From Geothermobacter hydrogeniphilus (GTDB lineage Bacteria; Desulfobacterota; Desulfuromonadia; Desulfuromonadales; Geothermobacteraceae), in NCBI RefSeq assembly GCF_002898515.1, contig NZ_PPFX01000002.1:1-64000 (forward strand): 64,000 nt of DNA, in the 5' to 3' direction. Made by a program: the position numbers and the translations under genes. Every line of letters begins with the position of its first letter. Position 1 is the first letter of the stretch. Shown in pieces: positions 1-8,111 of the stretch. The notes beneath the pieces were generated by a model. It searched no databases and was not told the DNA's origin. It saw only the letters and a list, made by a program, of their open reading frames with translations.

Positions 1-85
1 TCTCCGATAAGGGCAAAACCAGAGAGATCTGGCGACGCAAAGCCACGGGTCCTGACCACAGGACAGCCGGGTTGCCGAAGAGAGT
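1..85 (+). ncRNA. GEMM-I cyclic-dinucleotide riboswitch aptamer
   Basis: The leader carries the GEMM-I signature blocks in order: AGGGCAAAACC, then GACGCAAAGCC, a second hairpin (GGTCCTGACCACAGGACAG) and a closing GGGTTGCC. The outermost bases (TCTC at the start, GAGAG near 80-84) can close the P1 helix, so the aptamer looks complete although it begins at the window edge. An intrinsic terminator lies 40 bases downstream and the secreted-protein gene follows, which is a normal transcriptional-switch layout. GEMM-I aptamers bind c-di-GMP, and a Geobacter subset binds 3',3'-cGAMP. By my alignment to the V. cholerae Vc2 aptamer the discriminating base is G, which favours c-di-GMP, but that alignment was done by eye. 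Confidence 0.87.
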
Positions 86-123
86 GTTCGCGAAACCATC
101 CCCGGTTTTCCCCCTATCCCCAC

Positions 124-160
124 AGCGCTCACCTTCGGTAACGAGGCGAGCGCTTTTTTT
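124..160 (+). terminator. Riboswitch-controlled intrinsic terminator
   Basis: AGCGCTC (124-130) pairs with GAGCGCT (148-154). An inner CCT/AGG extends the stem, and seven T follow immediately. It sits between the GEMM-I aptamer and the first gene, so it is the likely expression platform. Confidence 0.85.
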
Positions 161-208
161 GCCTTTACCGCAGACCGGTAACGACAAGCACATGGAAAAA
201 GGGAGTCA

Positions 209-2242
209 ATGATGGGGATCAACGTTTCAAGAGTACTGTTGTTCATGGTCGGGCTCACCCTGGCCATCACGACCGCGGTGAACGCCAAAACAATTACCAT
301 GACCTGGGATGCCAGTTCCGACAGCCGGGTCACGGGCTACAAGATCTACTATTCCACAACCTCCCCCGATCCGCCGTTCAACGGCACCGGGGCCAATGAG
401 GGGCCATCGCCGATCGATGTCGGCAACAACCTGACCGCCACCCTCAGCGGCCTGGTGAACGAGCAGGTACACTATCTTGCCGTCACCGCCTACGACGCGG
501 CCGGCAACGAAAGCGACTATTCCAATATCGCCGTCAGCTCCGCCATCCTGCCGCAGGTCAACCGGCCGCCGGTGCTGGCAACCATCGGCAGCAGAACCGT
601 GACCGCGAGGTCCACCCTGAGCTTCGTTCTCAGCGCCAGTGACCCCGACGGCGACACGCTCGTCTACAGCGTTGTCAACCTGCCGCCGGGGGCAAGCTTC
701 AACGCCGCCACAGGCAGCTTCAGCTGGACGCCCGCCGACTCCGCGGTCGGCAGCTACAGTCCGACCTTCTCGGTCAGCGACGGCAGCCTGAGCGATTCTG
801 AAACGGTGACCATCGAGGTCGCGGCCTATGTCCCCCCGGACAGCGATGGCGACGGCGTCATCGACAGCCAGGACGCCTTCCCCCTGGACGCTTCTGAATG
901 GCTCGATACCGACCTCGACGGGATCGGCAACAACGCCGACCCGGACGATGACAACGACGGTGTCATCGACAGCCAGGACGCCTTCCCCCTGGACGCTTCT
1001 GAATGGCTCGATACCGACCTCGACGGGATCGGCAACAACGCCGACCCGGACGATGACAACGACGGTGTCATCGACAGCCGGGACAGCGCGCCCCTCGATG
1101 CCGCGACCAGCGCCTGGCGGATCAGTGCCGTCGCCGGCAGCGGTGGAACCATCACCCCATCCGGCGACAGCCTGCTGCCGTATGGCCAGTCGCAAAGCTA
1201 CATCATCAGCGCGGCAGCCGGCTTCTTCCTTGAAGATGTTCTTGTCGACGGCACATCCGTCGGCCCGGTCGAGCAATACCAGTTCGTCGCCGTCGACAGT
1301 TCGCACCGCATCGAAGCGCTGTTCCAGCCGGTTGCCGACGGTCTGCGCCTGCCGGCCAGCGAGAGTGGACTGCCCGGCGTCGACCGCCTCGACGGCGGGG
1401 ACGACTCCTCCAACCTGGTCGGCGGGGTACCGAAAAGCGACCTCGACTATCTCTTCCGCATCGTTCTGCAGGACACTTCGGGCAACGCCCCCGCCGCGGT
1501 TATGCTGATACTCAACGGCTATGCCTATCCGATGACCCTGCAGAGCGGCATCCTTGCCGCCGGGGCAACCTACGGCTTCACCACCCATCTCGGCCCGATG
1601 GCCTCCCAGTTCTTCCATTTCGAAGCCCGGGACGCCCAGGGGACGGTTCTGTTCCGGTTCCCGGCCGAGGGCGAACTTGACGCGCCCCGCATCGAACTGC
1701 TGAACGGCAGGAATATCGTCGGCATCCCCACGGACCCCGCCGTCCCGGCCCTGACCGCCGACCAGGCGTTCGGCGCATCACCGGCCTACCAGTGGTTCGC
1801 CGACGGCAAAAAGACCGGCCACTACCAGCTGGTCTCCGGCGACAGCGGGCTGATCGCCGGCACGGGATATGTCATCAAGCGTGCCGCCGTCAGCCAGCTC
1901 CCGGCCCCGGATCCGGCCACTGAGAATCCCGCCCCGAGCTGTGAAATCCCGCTGCAGAAAGGCTGGAACCTGATCGCCAACCCCTACGGAGGAAATGTCG
2001 CTCTCGCCGATATCCAGGTTCAGGTGGACGGTTCCGCCCCCCTCACATGGAGTGACGCGGTGGCCGCCGGGCAGGTGATCGACGGGGTGTATTCCTTTGT
2101 CGGCGAGGACTGGGGCAACCGGATGATCCTGTACCCCGGCGACGACCCGGATGCCGTCCTTGTCCCCGGGATCGGCTACTGGATTTACGTGAATTCCGAG
2201 AATGACGCGGTCTCGCTGGTCGTACCCAGACCGCAGACCTGA
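209..2242 (+). CDS. Secreted FN3 / Ig-like / TSP3-repeat protein
   Basis: This is an exported multidomain protein of 677 residues with no enzymatic motif. Residues 1-26 are a Sec signal peptide. A fibronectin type III-like domain spans about 27-112 and a putative cadherin/Ig-like domain about 114-204. Calcium-binding thrombospondin type 3 repeats, rich in DxDxDG-like Asp motifs (DSDGDGVIDS), span about 210-297. An InlB-B/'bacterial repeat' module (SGGTITPSG) follows at about 300-371. The last 300 residues include a GWNLIANPY motif common in secreted surface proteins. The TSP3 block contains an exact 105-bp tandem duplication. A GGGAG Shine-Dalgarno favours the first or second of two adjacent ATGs. 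The gene is preceded by the GEMM-I switch and is followed 16 bases later by a lipoprotein gene, probably in the same operon. A role in matrix or adhesion under cyclic-dinucleotide control is inference. Confidence 0.85.
   Translation: MMGINVSRVLLFMVGLTLAITTAVNAKTITMTWDASSDSRVTGYKIYYSTTSPDPPFNGTGANEGPSPIDVGNNLTATLSGLVNEQVHYLAVTAYDAAGNESDYSNIAVSSAILPQVNRPPVLATIGSRTVTARSTLSFVLSASDPDGDTLVYSVVNLPPGASFNAATGSFSWTPADSAVGSYSPTFSVSDGSLSDSETVTIEVAAYVPPDSDGDGVIDSQDAFPLDASEWLDTDLDGIGNNADPDDDNDGVIDSQDAFPLDASEWLDTDLDGIGNNADPDDDNDGVIDSRDSAPLDAATSAWRISAVAGSGGTITPSGDSLLPYGQSQSYIISAAAGFFLEDVLVDGTSVGPVEQYQFVAVDSSHRIEALFQPVADGLRLPASESGLPGVDRLDGGDDSSNLVGGVPKSDLDYLFRIVLQDTSGNAPAAVMLILNGYAYPMTLQSGILAAGATYGFTTHLGPMASQFFHFEARDAQGTVLFRFPAEGELDAPRIELLNGRNIVGIPTDPAVPALTADQAFGASPAYQWFADGKKTGHYQLVSGDSGLIAGTGYVIKRAAVSQLPAPDPATENPAPSCEIPLQKGWNLIANPYGGNVALADIQVQVDGSAPLTWSDAVAAGQVIDGVYSFVGEDWGNRMILYPGDDPDAVLVPGIGYWIYVNSENDAVSLVVPRPQT
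857..1080 (+). repeat. 105-bp tandem duplication inside TSP3 repeats
   Basis: Bases 857-961 and 962-1066 are identical, and a third partial unit starts at 1067 and diverges after about 14 bases. The unit encodes exactly 35 residues, so copy-number change keeps the frame. Confidence 0.95.
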
Positions 2243-2258
2243 AACAGGAGAAACCGAC

Positions 2259-3428
2259 ATGAGAACAATCAAGATCATTCAGCTGTTGATAATGATTTCC
2301 CTGTTGTCGCTGCTGTCCGCCTGCGGCGGCGGAGGCGGCGGCACATCGGAACCGGCGCCGACCACCCTCAGCGGGCGAGTCGCTGACGGCTACCTCACTG
2401 GCGCGCGGGTGTTTCTCGACCGCAACGGCAATCGATTACTCGACGCGGGGGAACCCTGGGACATCACCTCCGCGGGAGGCCATTTCAGCCTGCAGGTCGC
2501 CCCGGGTGATGGCGACCGCTACCCGGTCGTCGCCGAAATCATCGCCGGGCAGACGATCGATGAAGATCAGCCGCAGGAAGCGATTGCCGCCGGCTATCGC
2601 CTGGTCGCGCCGGCGGGTCAATGGACCTTCATTTCCCCCCTGACAACCCTGGTCAAGAACGAGCGGGACAAGACCCCCGCCCTTTCACTGCCGGATGCCG
2701 AAACCCGGATCCGTTCGCAACTCGGCCTCGGTGCGGGAATCTCCCTGTTCGACGACTACATCCAGTCCGGCGACAGCAACGCAGTGGCGGCCCATCATGC
2801 CGCCGGAATCGTCGCCGGGCTGATGGGAACCCTGGAGAATCTGATCGAACAGAATGTCGGCACTGCGCTGACGGACGACCAGCGAACGGCAGTGGAACTG
2901 ATGATCGACGACCAGATCAAGGCCCGGCAAACCATGATCGCCGAGAGCCTTGCCGCGGCCGGAGACCCGGCGACCAGGGAGGCGACCGAAGCGGCCATCC
3001 TGGCCGACATCGACAGCAGTTCCTTGAACGCGGACCTGCTGAACCGCTACCTCGATCGCTTGAACAATCCCGCTCCAGTCTGGGATATGACCGCGCCTGA
3101 AATCCTCGACCAGGTGCCTCCGGTCGACAGCAAAACCTCCATCGATGTCGTCATCTCCCTCGGTTTTGACGAAAAGCTTGACCCGGTCTCTGTTTCGACC
3201 GATTCACTACGGCTGATCGGCCCATCCGGGCCATTAAGCGGAACGCTTACCTACGATCCGGACACCAGGCAGCTGGCGTTCACTCCCGATGACTACCTGA
3301 TGGCCTATACCGGCTACCGGGTTGAGTTGACGGGAGTCACGGACCTGTACGGCAACCCCCTCCCCTCCCTTGCCTGGAGTTTCACCACCATTTTCGATCA
3401 ATTACCACCGGCACTCCCCGATTTCTGA
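2259..3428 (+). CDS. Lipoprotein with C-terminal Big_5-type Ig domain
   Basis: The protein has 389 residues and a lipoprotein signal ending in LLSAC, with lipidated Cys at about 22, followed by a Gly-rich linker. The region at about 35-100 resembles a carboxypeptidase-regulatory-like beta-sandwich (SGRVADGYLTGARVFLDRNG). A helical stretch follows to about 280. The C-terminus (about 290-383) matches the bacterial Ig-like Big_5 pattern (DMTAPEI...LTGVTDLYGN...WSFTT). The ATG at 2259 has an AGGAG eight bases upstream, while an earlier in-frame start would overlap the preceding gene and bury the signal peptide. It is probably co-transcribed with the upstream secreted protein and so under the same riboswitch. 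The function is unknown; an outer-surface structural or adhesion role is inferred. Confidence 0.8.
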   Translation: MRTIKIIQLLIMISLLSLLSACGGGGGGTSEPAPTTLSGRVADGYLTGARVFLDRNGNRLLDAGEPWDITSAGGHFSLQVAPGDGDRYPVVAEIIAGQTIDEDQPQEAIAAGYRLVAPAGQWTFISPLTTLVKNERDKTPALSLPDAETRIRSQLGLGAGISLFDDYIQSGDSNAVAAHHAAGIVAGLMGTLENLIEQNVGTALTDDQRTAVELMIDDQIKARQTMIAESLAAAGDPATREATEAAILADIDSSSLNADLLNRYLDRLNNPAPVWDMTAPEILDQVPPVDSKTSIDVVISLGFDEKLDPVSVSTDSLRLIGPSGPLSGTLTYDPDTRQLAFTPDDYLMAYTGYRVELTGVTDLYGNPLPSLAWSFTTIFDQLPPALPDF

Positions 3429-3437
3429 TCCCTGCCT

Positions 3438-3481
3438 CCCCCCCCCCCCCCCGAAAGGTCTGGATGACTCTCCGGGGGGGG
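3438..3481 (+). repeat. C15 homopolymer and G8 hairpin
   Basis: A run of 15 C (3438-3452) is followed 21 bases later by eight G (3474-3481), giving a strong GC hairpin just after the lipoprotein gene. No T-tract follows, so it is not a canonical terminator. It is a slippage-prone, hard-to-sequence tract. Confidence 0.7.
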
Positions 3482-3626
3482 ATAGCCATCAATGACGCAG
3501 CTTGCCCTCAGCTTCATTCCTGATACTATTGCTTTTTTCTGAAATCGTCAGGAGCCCTCACCCCGAAAAACACCCCTGTGAGCTCCTGCCCGGCCCATAC
3601 GCCCCTGACCAAAAAAAGAATTCAGA

Positions 3627-4346
3627 ATGGACTTTATCGCAAGCCATCAATGGGTCATTATCCTGGCACCCTTTTTAATCATCGCAACAATAGGCGTTAT
3701 TTTAGGCACAAAGAACTTGAAACGAGAAAAAGCTGTTCGAAAAGAGGCGCAGGCTTTTGGTTACATTACAAATGACAAAAACAACGTTAAAAAGCTTGAT
3801 GACATCCCGGATTTTTTTCTCCTTGCGCCACAGGGGAAACATGAAAGATTTTTACAAATACGAAACATTATAAAAGGATATTTCGACGAAATCGAATTCA
3901 TCCTGTTTGACTACATGTCAACCTACAGCAAAGGAAGAACCAACATTATAACTGCGTTGGCATTTCTTTTATCAAACGACATTCATTGTTATTTTTCATT
4001 AACTCCAATCGATAAAATTTCACGAATACATAAATATGCAATAAATATTGCATCGAATTACAGCTCATTAAATCCTGAATACAGGAAAATCGACGTCAGC
4101 GACAACAGCGATTTTTCGGACCACTACCTCCTGTACTCCAACAATGAACAAGCTGTTAAGAGATTGTTCAACGAAAACACCATCCAGCTTCTTTCAAAAC
4201 AACATTCACGGGGATGGCATATTGTCTGTAAAAATGGCTGGATGAACCTGTACCACAGTCATAAAACCGTGGCCCCCGGACATGTGCATGATTTTCTGAA
4301 AAAAGCTAAAGCGATCTATGAAACGATTCTTGCGGAACAGACTTGA
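3627..4346 (+). CDS. AT-rich orphan protein with one N-terminal membrane segment
   Basis: I do not recognise this 239-residue protein. A hydrophobic helix at about 8-27 (WVIILAPFLIIATIGVILGT) is followed by a basic stretch, which suggests a single-pass inner-membrane anchor with a cytoplasmic soluble domain. The C-terminal part ends in a segment rich in His, Lys and aromatic residues. Base composition is strikingly AT-rich (long runs such as AAATATGCAATAAATATTGC) compared with the GC-rich neighbours, and the codon use differs, which points to recent horizontal acquisition. No clear Shine-Dalgarno precedes the ATG. The next gene begins 14 bases after its stop. Confidence 0.7.
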   Translation: MDFIASHQWVIILAPFLIIATIGVILGTKNLKREKAVRKEAQAFGYITNDKNNVKKLDDIPDFFLLAPQGKHERFLQIRNIIKGYFDEIEFILFDYMSTYSKGRTNIITALAFLLSNDIHCYFSLTPIDKISRIHKYAINIASNYSSLNPEYRKIDVSDNSDFSDHYLLYSNNEQAVKRLFNENTIQLLSKQHSRGWHIVCKNGWMNLYHSHKTVAPGHVHDFLKKAKAIYETILAEQT

Positions 4347-4360
4347 AACGGGACGGGGAC

Positions 4361-4963
4361 ATGGCTGAAGACAAAAAAGCCCTCGCTATTATCGGCAGCT
4401 ATCGTCAAGGCGGAACCATCGATACCGTCGTCGGCGAAATCATGACGACAATTGAAGAGTCGGGGCTGAAGACGGAAACGATCTATCTTCGGGAACAGCA
4501 CATTGAGTTTTGCACAAACTGCCGTGCCTGTCTGCAGGAACAGGGGAGTGAACGCGGAAAATGCCCGTTTGATGACGATATGGGCGCCATCCTTGCCGCC
4601 ATTGAAACCGCCGACTGCCTTGTCCTCGGAGCGCCGGTAAATTTCGGCAATATCAATGCCCTGACCCGCGCCTTCATGGAACGTTGCATCAGTTTCGCCT
4701 ATTGGCCCTGGGACACGCCGGCCCCGAAGATCAGAAAGCCCGACCCCACGAAAAAAGCACTTCTGATTTCATCATCTGCCGCCCCCGCCTGGCTCGGACG
4801 ATATTTTTCAGGGGCTCCCGCCGCGCTGAAAAAACTCTCCCGCATGATCGGCGCCAGGCCGGTCGGCATCCTTTGGGTCGGCCTGGTCAACAGAAAAAAT
4901 CCGTCTTTATCCGACAAAACAAGACACCGGGCCCGTAATCTTGCCCGCAAGCTGGTTCTCTGA
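4361..4963 (+). CDS. NADPH-dependent FMN reductase / flavodoxin-like iron-sulfur flavoprotein family
   Basis: This is a 200-residue flavodoxin-fold protein. The N-terminus has the phosphate-binding strand-loop (ALAIIGSYRQGGTIDTVV), followed by a Cys pair in FCTNCRAC and a further Cys in GKCPFDDDM. That arrangement is typical of the NAD(P)H-dependent FMN reductase family (flavodoxin_2 / FMN_red). The APVNFGNINAL segment is the usual second flavin loop. The ATG at 4361 is preceded by GGACGGGG. A TTG at 4343 overlapping the upstream stop is possible but less likely. Expected activity is flavin or quinone reduction in the cytoplasm; the substrate is not predictable. Confidence 0.82.
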   Translation: MAEDKKALAIIGSYRQGGTIDTVVGEIMTTIEESGLKTETIYLREQHIEFCTNCRACLQEQGSERGKCPFDDDMGAILAAIETADCLVLGAPVNFGNINALTRAFMERCISFAYWPWDTPAPKIRKPDPTKKALLISSSAAPAWLGRYFSGAPAALKKLSRMIGARPVGILWVGLVNRKNPSLSDKTRHRARNLARKLVL

Positions 4964-5008
4964 ACTGGAGATCAGCCCCCGCCCCCTCCGACATCGGCAT
5001 CCCCCGGG

Positions 5009-5920
5009 TCAGGGAAGAGAGATGCCGAACGGCTCCGATTTTTTCCCATCGGGATTGATCACTTGAAAAAACAGATCCCGCGCCTGGCTGCTGGACGGAT
5101 AGCGTTCATAGATCAGGATTCGACAGTCACGAAAAACCAGCCGATCAGACGTTTGCTGGACACTTCCGGGATTGCTGCCGAATCCCCTGGTATCGGTATA
5201 GATGATCCTGGAACGATGATCAGATTCAGGCGCCCGACTGTTCGGCTGGGTTACGCTGAGAATCGAGTTAAAATAGAAGTTGCGTCCATGAATGATAATT
5301 TCGAAGTGATTCACATAATCCTCCCCCTGCTCAATGCTGTCAATTGAGGGGATATCATTGACCCACAGGGAATGCGGCAACGAGGTCTTTCCGCTGGGAT
5401 TCCGCACCTGAATACCGTGAACCCCCGATCTCATCGTCGAAGGAATAAAAAAACGGATCTGTCCCGAATCAACCCACTCCATGGGGACCGAAACACCATC
5501 GAAAAGCAGACTTGCCCCGTCCAGAAAAAATCGTCCATCGATCTGGACGGATTGTTCTTCAGCAGTTCCGCAGGCATCGATATTCCGGGGCGAGATGTTG
5601 CCGATCAGCGGTGTCGGTTCAAGAATTTCGATGAATTGCGTCAGAGAGATTTCTTCGCCGTCATGTTCCAGCGACAGCACGTACTCTCCCGGTTGCACAT
5701 CGGGCAGAAAAAAACGCAATACACGTGAATTCACATCATGAACGGGAACAGTTTTCTCTCCCAGCCGAACCTGGGTCAGGCGGGAAAAGGGGCCGCCGGT
5801 CACGGTAATTTCGGTCCCCGGCTCACCGCGACTCGGAGCGATCGAGCTGATTTCGAAAGCCGCGGCAAAGGCGGGCAGCAGTATCAAGGTGAAGAGAATT
5901 CCGGCGACTGAACGTTTCAT
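5009..5920 (-). CDS. Exported IPT/TIG-domain protein
   Basis: The protein has 303 residues with a Sec signal peptide (about 1-22, ending AFAAAF). Three successive immunoglobulin-like IPT/TIG modules begin near 24 (ISSIAPSRGEPGTEITVTG), 108 (IGNISPRNIDACGT) and 200 (IPSIDSIEQGEDY). Each has the 'I..I.P..G..G..I.I.G..F' pattern of the family. The ATG at 5920 has GGGAG six bases upstream and is preferred over the adjacent TTG. It probably sits in the periplasm or on the cell surface as a structural or binding protein; no catalytic residues are apparent. It stands alone between convergent and divergent neighbours. Confidence 0.8.
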   Translation of the reverse strand: MKRSVAGILFTLILLPAFAAAFEISSIAPSRGEPGTEITVTGGPFSRLTQVRLGEKTVPVHDVNSRVLRFFLPDVQPGEYVLSLEHDGEEISLTQFIEILEPTPLIGNISPRNIDACGTAEEQSVQIDGRFFLDGASLLFDGVSVPMEWVDSGQIRFFIPSTMRSGVHGIQVRNPSGKTSLPHSLWVNDIPSIDSIEQGEDYVNHFEIIIHGRNFYFNSILSVTQPNSRAPESDHRSRIIYTDTRGFGSNPGSVQQTSDRLVFRDCRILIYERYPSSSQARDLFFQVINPDGKKSEPFGISLP

Positions 5921-6218
5921 CAACAGCTCCCGATGGGTGACTCAACAGGGTTTCAGGCAAACAATTCCTTGGGAGTGCAAATTGAACACCAACCGGGAAA
6001 TGCCGCAATCAGCACTTCCGCCATGCTGACGCCCCTGTCGCTGAAGAATAATCCACGTCAAGCTGTGGAATATTCTTCAAGGGAAAAACCCCGACCGCGG
6101 CCGTACCGGGCCGACCGGAAGCAACAAGGCGGGATGGACGATTCCGCCGGCAAGACCCTCGAATCCAGAATCATCCTGTGCTAATATCCGGGCCGAAAAA
6201 CACAGGAGGATTACCGTT
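5921..6218. other. Divergent intergenic region
   Basis: This 298-base region separates two divergent genes and should hold both promoters. It contains a short open frame without family features, and I see no convincing hairpin or riboswitch. An AGGAGG for the following gene lies near 6205. Confidence 0.5.
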
Positions 6219-6644
6219 ATGACCGATCTGCACACCCCGGTTCACCAGATGGTCAGAACCGCTCTCACCGACGGCAAGGCTCTGACTTCAAAACTGATTC
6301 GCGAGCAGCGAGAGCAGAGCCGCAAAGCGGTCAGGCAGGGAAAAGTGATCTTCTGGATCGCCATCACCCTGCTCAACCTGGTGGTCTGGGTCAAGCTGCC
6401 CATTCCCGTCCCGGTACGTTTCGCGATTGGCCTGCTGGCCCTGGCGACAGCCCTGATCGCGCCGATCATCTGGAGCAAAAAACATCAACTGAAACTGTAC
6501 CTGCTTCAGGATGTTCAGGAAGGCCCGAAACGACGCAAAGCCGGCCCGGAAGCCAAGAACTACATCGACCAGGTCCGTGAACAGGGCCGCGCCTACGTCC
6601 GCGCCGAGATGGATGTTCTCGAAGAAGGCAGGGAGAAGGGCTGA
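6219..6644 (+). CDS. Small two-helix inner-membrane protein of unknown function
   Basis: I do not recognise a named family for this 141-residue protein. A charged N-terminal helix (about 1-42, many Arg/Gln/Lys) precedes two hydrophobic segments at about 44-60 (IFWIAITLLNLVVWV) and 67-88 (VRFAIGLLALATALIAPII). A charged C-terminal helix of about 50 residues follows. A hairpin membrane anchor with cytoplasmic tails is the simplest topology. An AGGAGG precedes the ATG, and a strong GC hairpin follows the stop, so it is probably monocistronic. Confidence 0.72.
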   Translation: MTDLHTPVHQMVRTALTDGKALTSKLIREQREQSRKAVRQGKVIFWIAITLLNLVVWVKLPIPVPVRFAIGLLALATALIAPIIWSKKHQLKLYLLQDVQEGPKRRKAGPEAKNYIDQVREQGRAYVRAEMDVLEEGREKG

Positions 6645-6670
6645 AAGCAGAGTCCCGTCAACAGCCGAGG

Positions 6671-6697
6671 GGGGGGCTGCCGACCGGCAGCCCCCTT
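6671..6697. terminator. GC-rich hairpin terminator between convergent genes
   Basis: GGGGGGCTGCC (6671-6681) pairs with GGCAGCCCCC (6685-6694) around a four-base loop, followed by TT. It lies between convergent genes and could serve both. Confidence 0.65.
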
Positions 6698-6708
6698 CGT
6701 CTCACGTC

Positions 6709-7158
6709 TCAAAACCATCTCACCAGCACCACCCCGAGACAGACCAGCACCACCCCGGCAATACGACCGACACTGACGGTGTGGACCGGATAGCCGAGCC
6801 AGCCGTAATGATCGAGCAGCAGCGAGGCGATCATCTGTCCGGCCAGGACCAGCACCACCATGGTACTCGCACCGAGCCGCGGGGCGAGGACCACCGTTGA
6901 TGCGACAAAAAAAGCGCCGAGGATGCCGCCGGTCCAGACCCACCAGGGATGACCCGACAGAGATTCCGGACTCGGCAACGGGGTACGGGCAAGCAGGGCG
7001 TAAACAACCAGCGTGAGGGTGCCGACAGCGAAGGAGACAGTCGCGGCCAGTACCGGCGAGCGGGTGAAGAGGTTGAGCTGGGCATTGATACCCGCCTGGG
7101 TGGGAATGGAAATTCCGGCAGCCAGCGCCATGAGCAGAAAAATCAGGTTTGCCGACAT
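6709..7158 (-). CDS. YdcZ-like (DUF606) DMT-superfamily membrane protein
   Basis: The 149-residue protein has five predicted membrane segments and the conserved opening of the DUF606/YdcZ family (ALAAGISIPTQAGINAQL), with later WVWTGGILGAFFV and LVLAGQMIASLLLDHYGWLG motifs. The family is a small half-sized branch of the drug/metabolite transporter superfamily. A GAGG six bases upstream supports the ATG at 7158. The gene follows the BMP-type ABC importer on the same strand with a 32-base gap and may be the last gene of that operon. The substrate is unknown. Confidence 0.85.
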   Translation of the reverse strand: MSANLIFLLMALAAGISIPTQAGINAQLNLFTRSPVLAATVSFAVGTLTLVVYALLARTPLPSPESLSGHPWWVWTGGILGAFFVASTVVLAPRLGASTMVVLVLAGQMIASLLLDHYGWLGYPVHTVSVGRIAGVVLVCLGVVLVRWF

Positions 7159-7190
7159 GAATAACCTCATTCCTTAGAAAAACGCCGGTC

Positions 7191-8111
7191 TCACTTGCGA
7201 TCCTCCCGGTCATAGGGAAGGCCCAGGCTCTCCGGCTGCTGACCGGCGCCCTTCTGCAGCCGCAGGGTCGAGACCACCAGCACCAGGATCGTGCCGATGT
7301 AGGGCAGCATTTGCAGAATATGAGCACTGATCTCGGTGCCCATCGCCTGCATGCGCAACTGCAGAGCGGTGATACCGCCGAACAGATAGGCACCGAGCAT
7401 CGCCCGCGGACTCGACCAGCAGGCGAAAATCACCAGCGCGACGGCGATCCAGCCGCGGCCGGCCGACATGTTTTCAATCCACATCGGCGTGTAGGCCATG
7501 CTCAGGTAGGCGCCGCCGAGGCCGACAATGCCGCTGCCGACGGACACGGCCAGAAACCGGTAGCGCTCCACCGGAACCCCGCAGGTATCGGCAGCGGCCG
7601 GATTTTCACCTGCAGTGCGCAGGTTCAGTCCCCAGCGGGTGCGGTAGAAGAACAACCAGATGACGGCCACCAGCAGAAAACTGAGGTAGATCAGCGCGTC
7701 CTGGTCAAAGAAAGCCTTGCCGACCAGCGGCAGCCGGGATAAGCCGGGGATGGCGATACGACTGAAACCGTCGATGGTCAGGCCGACCATGCCGCGCCCG
7801 AACAGGGCGGTGATACCGATACCGAACATGGTCAGTGCCAGTCCGCTGACAATCTGGTTGCCGCGCAACTGGACACAGATCAGAGCGTGAATGGCGCCCG
7901 CCGCCATGGCGGCGACAAAGGCGGCCAGCAGGCCGACCGACAGGCTGCCGCAGCCGTGGGCGGCACTGAAACCGGCCAGGGCGCCGATCAGCATCAGCCC
8001 CTCGATACCGAGATTGATGATCCCGGCCCGCTCACTGATCAGGGCGCCGAGGGTGGCGAACAGGATCGGTGTGCCGGCACGTACCGTGGCGTCGAGCAGG
8101 ATATCGATCAT
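7191..8111 (-). CDS. ABC permease, BMP/nucleoside-type importer (second permease)
   Basis: The 306-residue polytopic protein of the BPD_transp_2 family resembles the YufQ/NupQ permeases of nucleoside importers. The family signature near the N-terminus reads ERAGIINLGIEGLMLIGA, and about eight hydrophobic segments follow. It overlaps the upstream permease by four bases (ATGA), so the pair is translationally coupled and should form the membrane heterodimer. Together with the ATPase and lipoprotein it makes a complete importer. BMP-type systems take up nucleosides, purines or related compounds; the exact ligand cannot be read from sequence. Confidence 0.88.
   Translation of the reverse strand: MIDILLDATVRAGTPILFATLGALISERAGIINLGIEGLMLIGALAGFSAAHGCGSLSVGLLAAFVAAMAAGAIHALICVQLRGNQIVSGLALTMFGIGITALFGRGMVGLTIDGFSRIAIPGLSRLPLVGKAFFDQDALIYLSFLLVAVIWLFFYRTRWGLNLRTAGENPAAADTCGVPVERYRFLAVSVGSGIVGLGGAYLSMAYTPMWIENMSAGRGWIAVALVIFACWSSPRAMLGAYLFGGITALQLRMQAMGTEISAHILQMLPYIGTILVLVVSTLRLQKGAGQQPESLGLPYDREDRK

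Noticed and set aside
1-85. Riboswitch as a 3',3'-cGAMP-specific variant
   Set aside because: By eye the discriminating base aligns with G, as in c-di-GMP aptamers; kept open because the alignment is manual.
227-1618. 463-codon open frame antisense to the FN3/TSP3 gene
   Set aside because: It mirrors the GC-rich codon pattern of the real gene, contains antisense copies of the 35-residue repeat and lacks a signal or family match.
5933-6184. 83-codon open frame between divergent genes
   Set aside because: No Shine-Dalgarno, no compositional signal and it occupies the expected promoter region.
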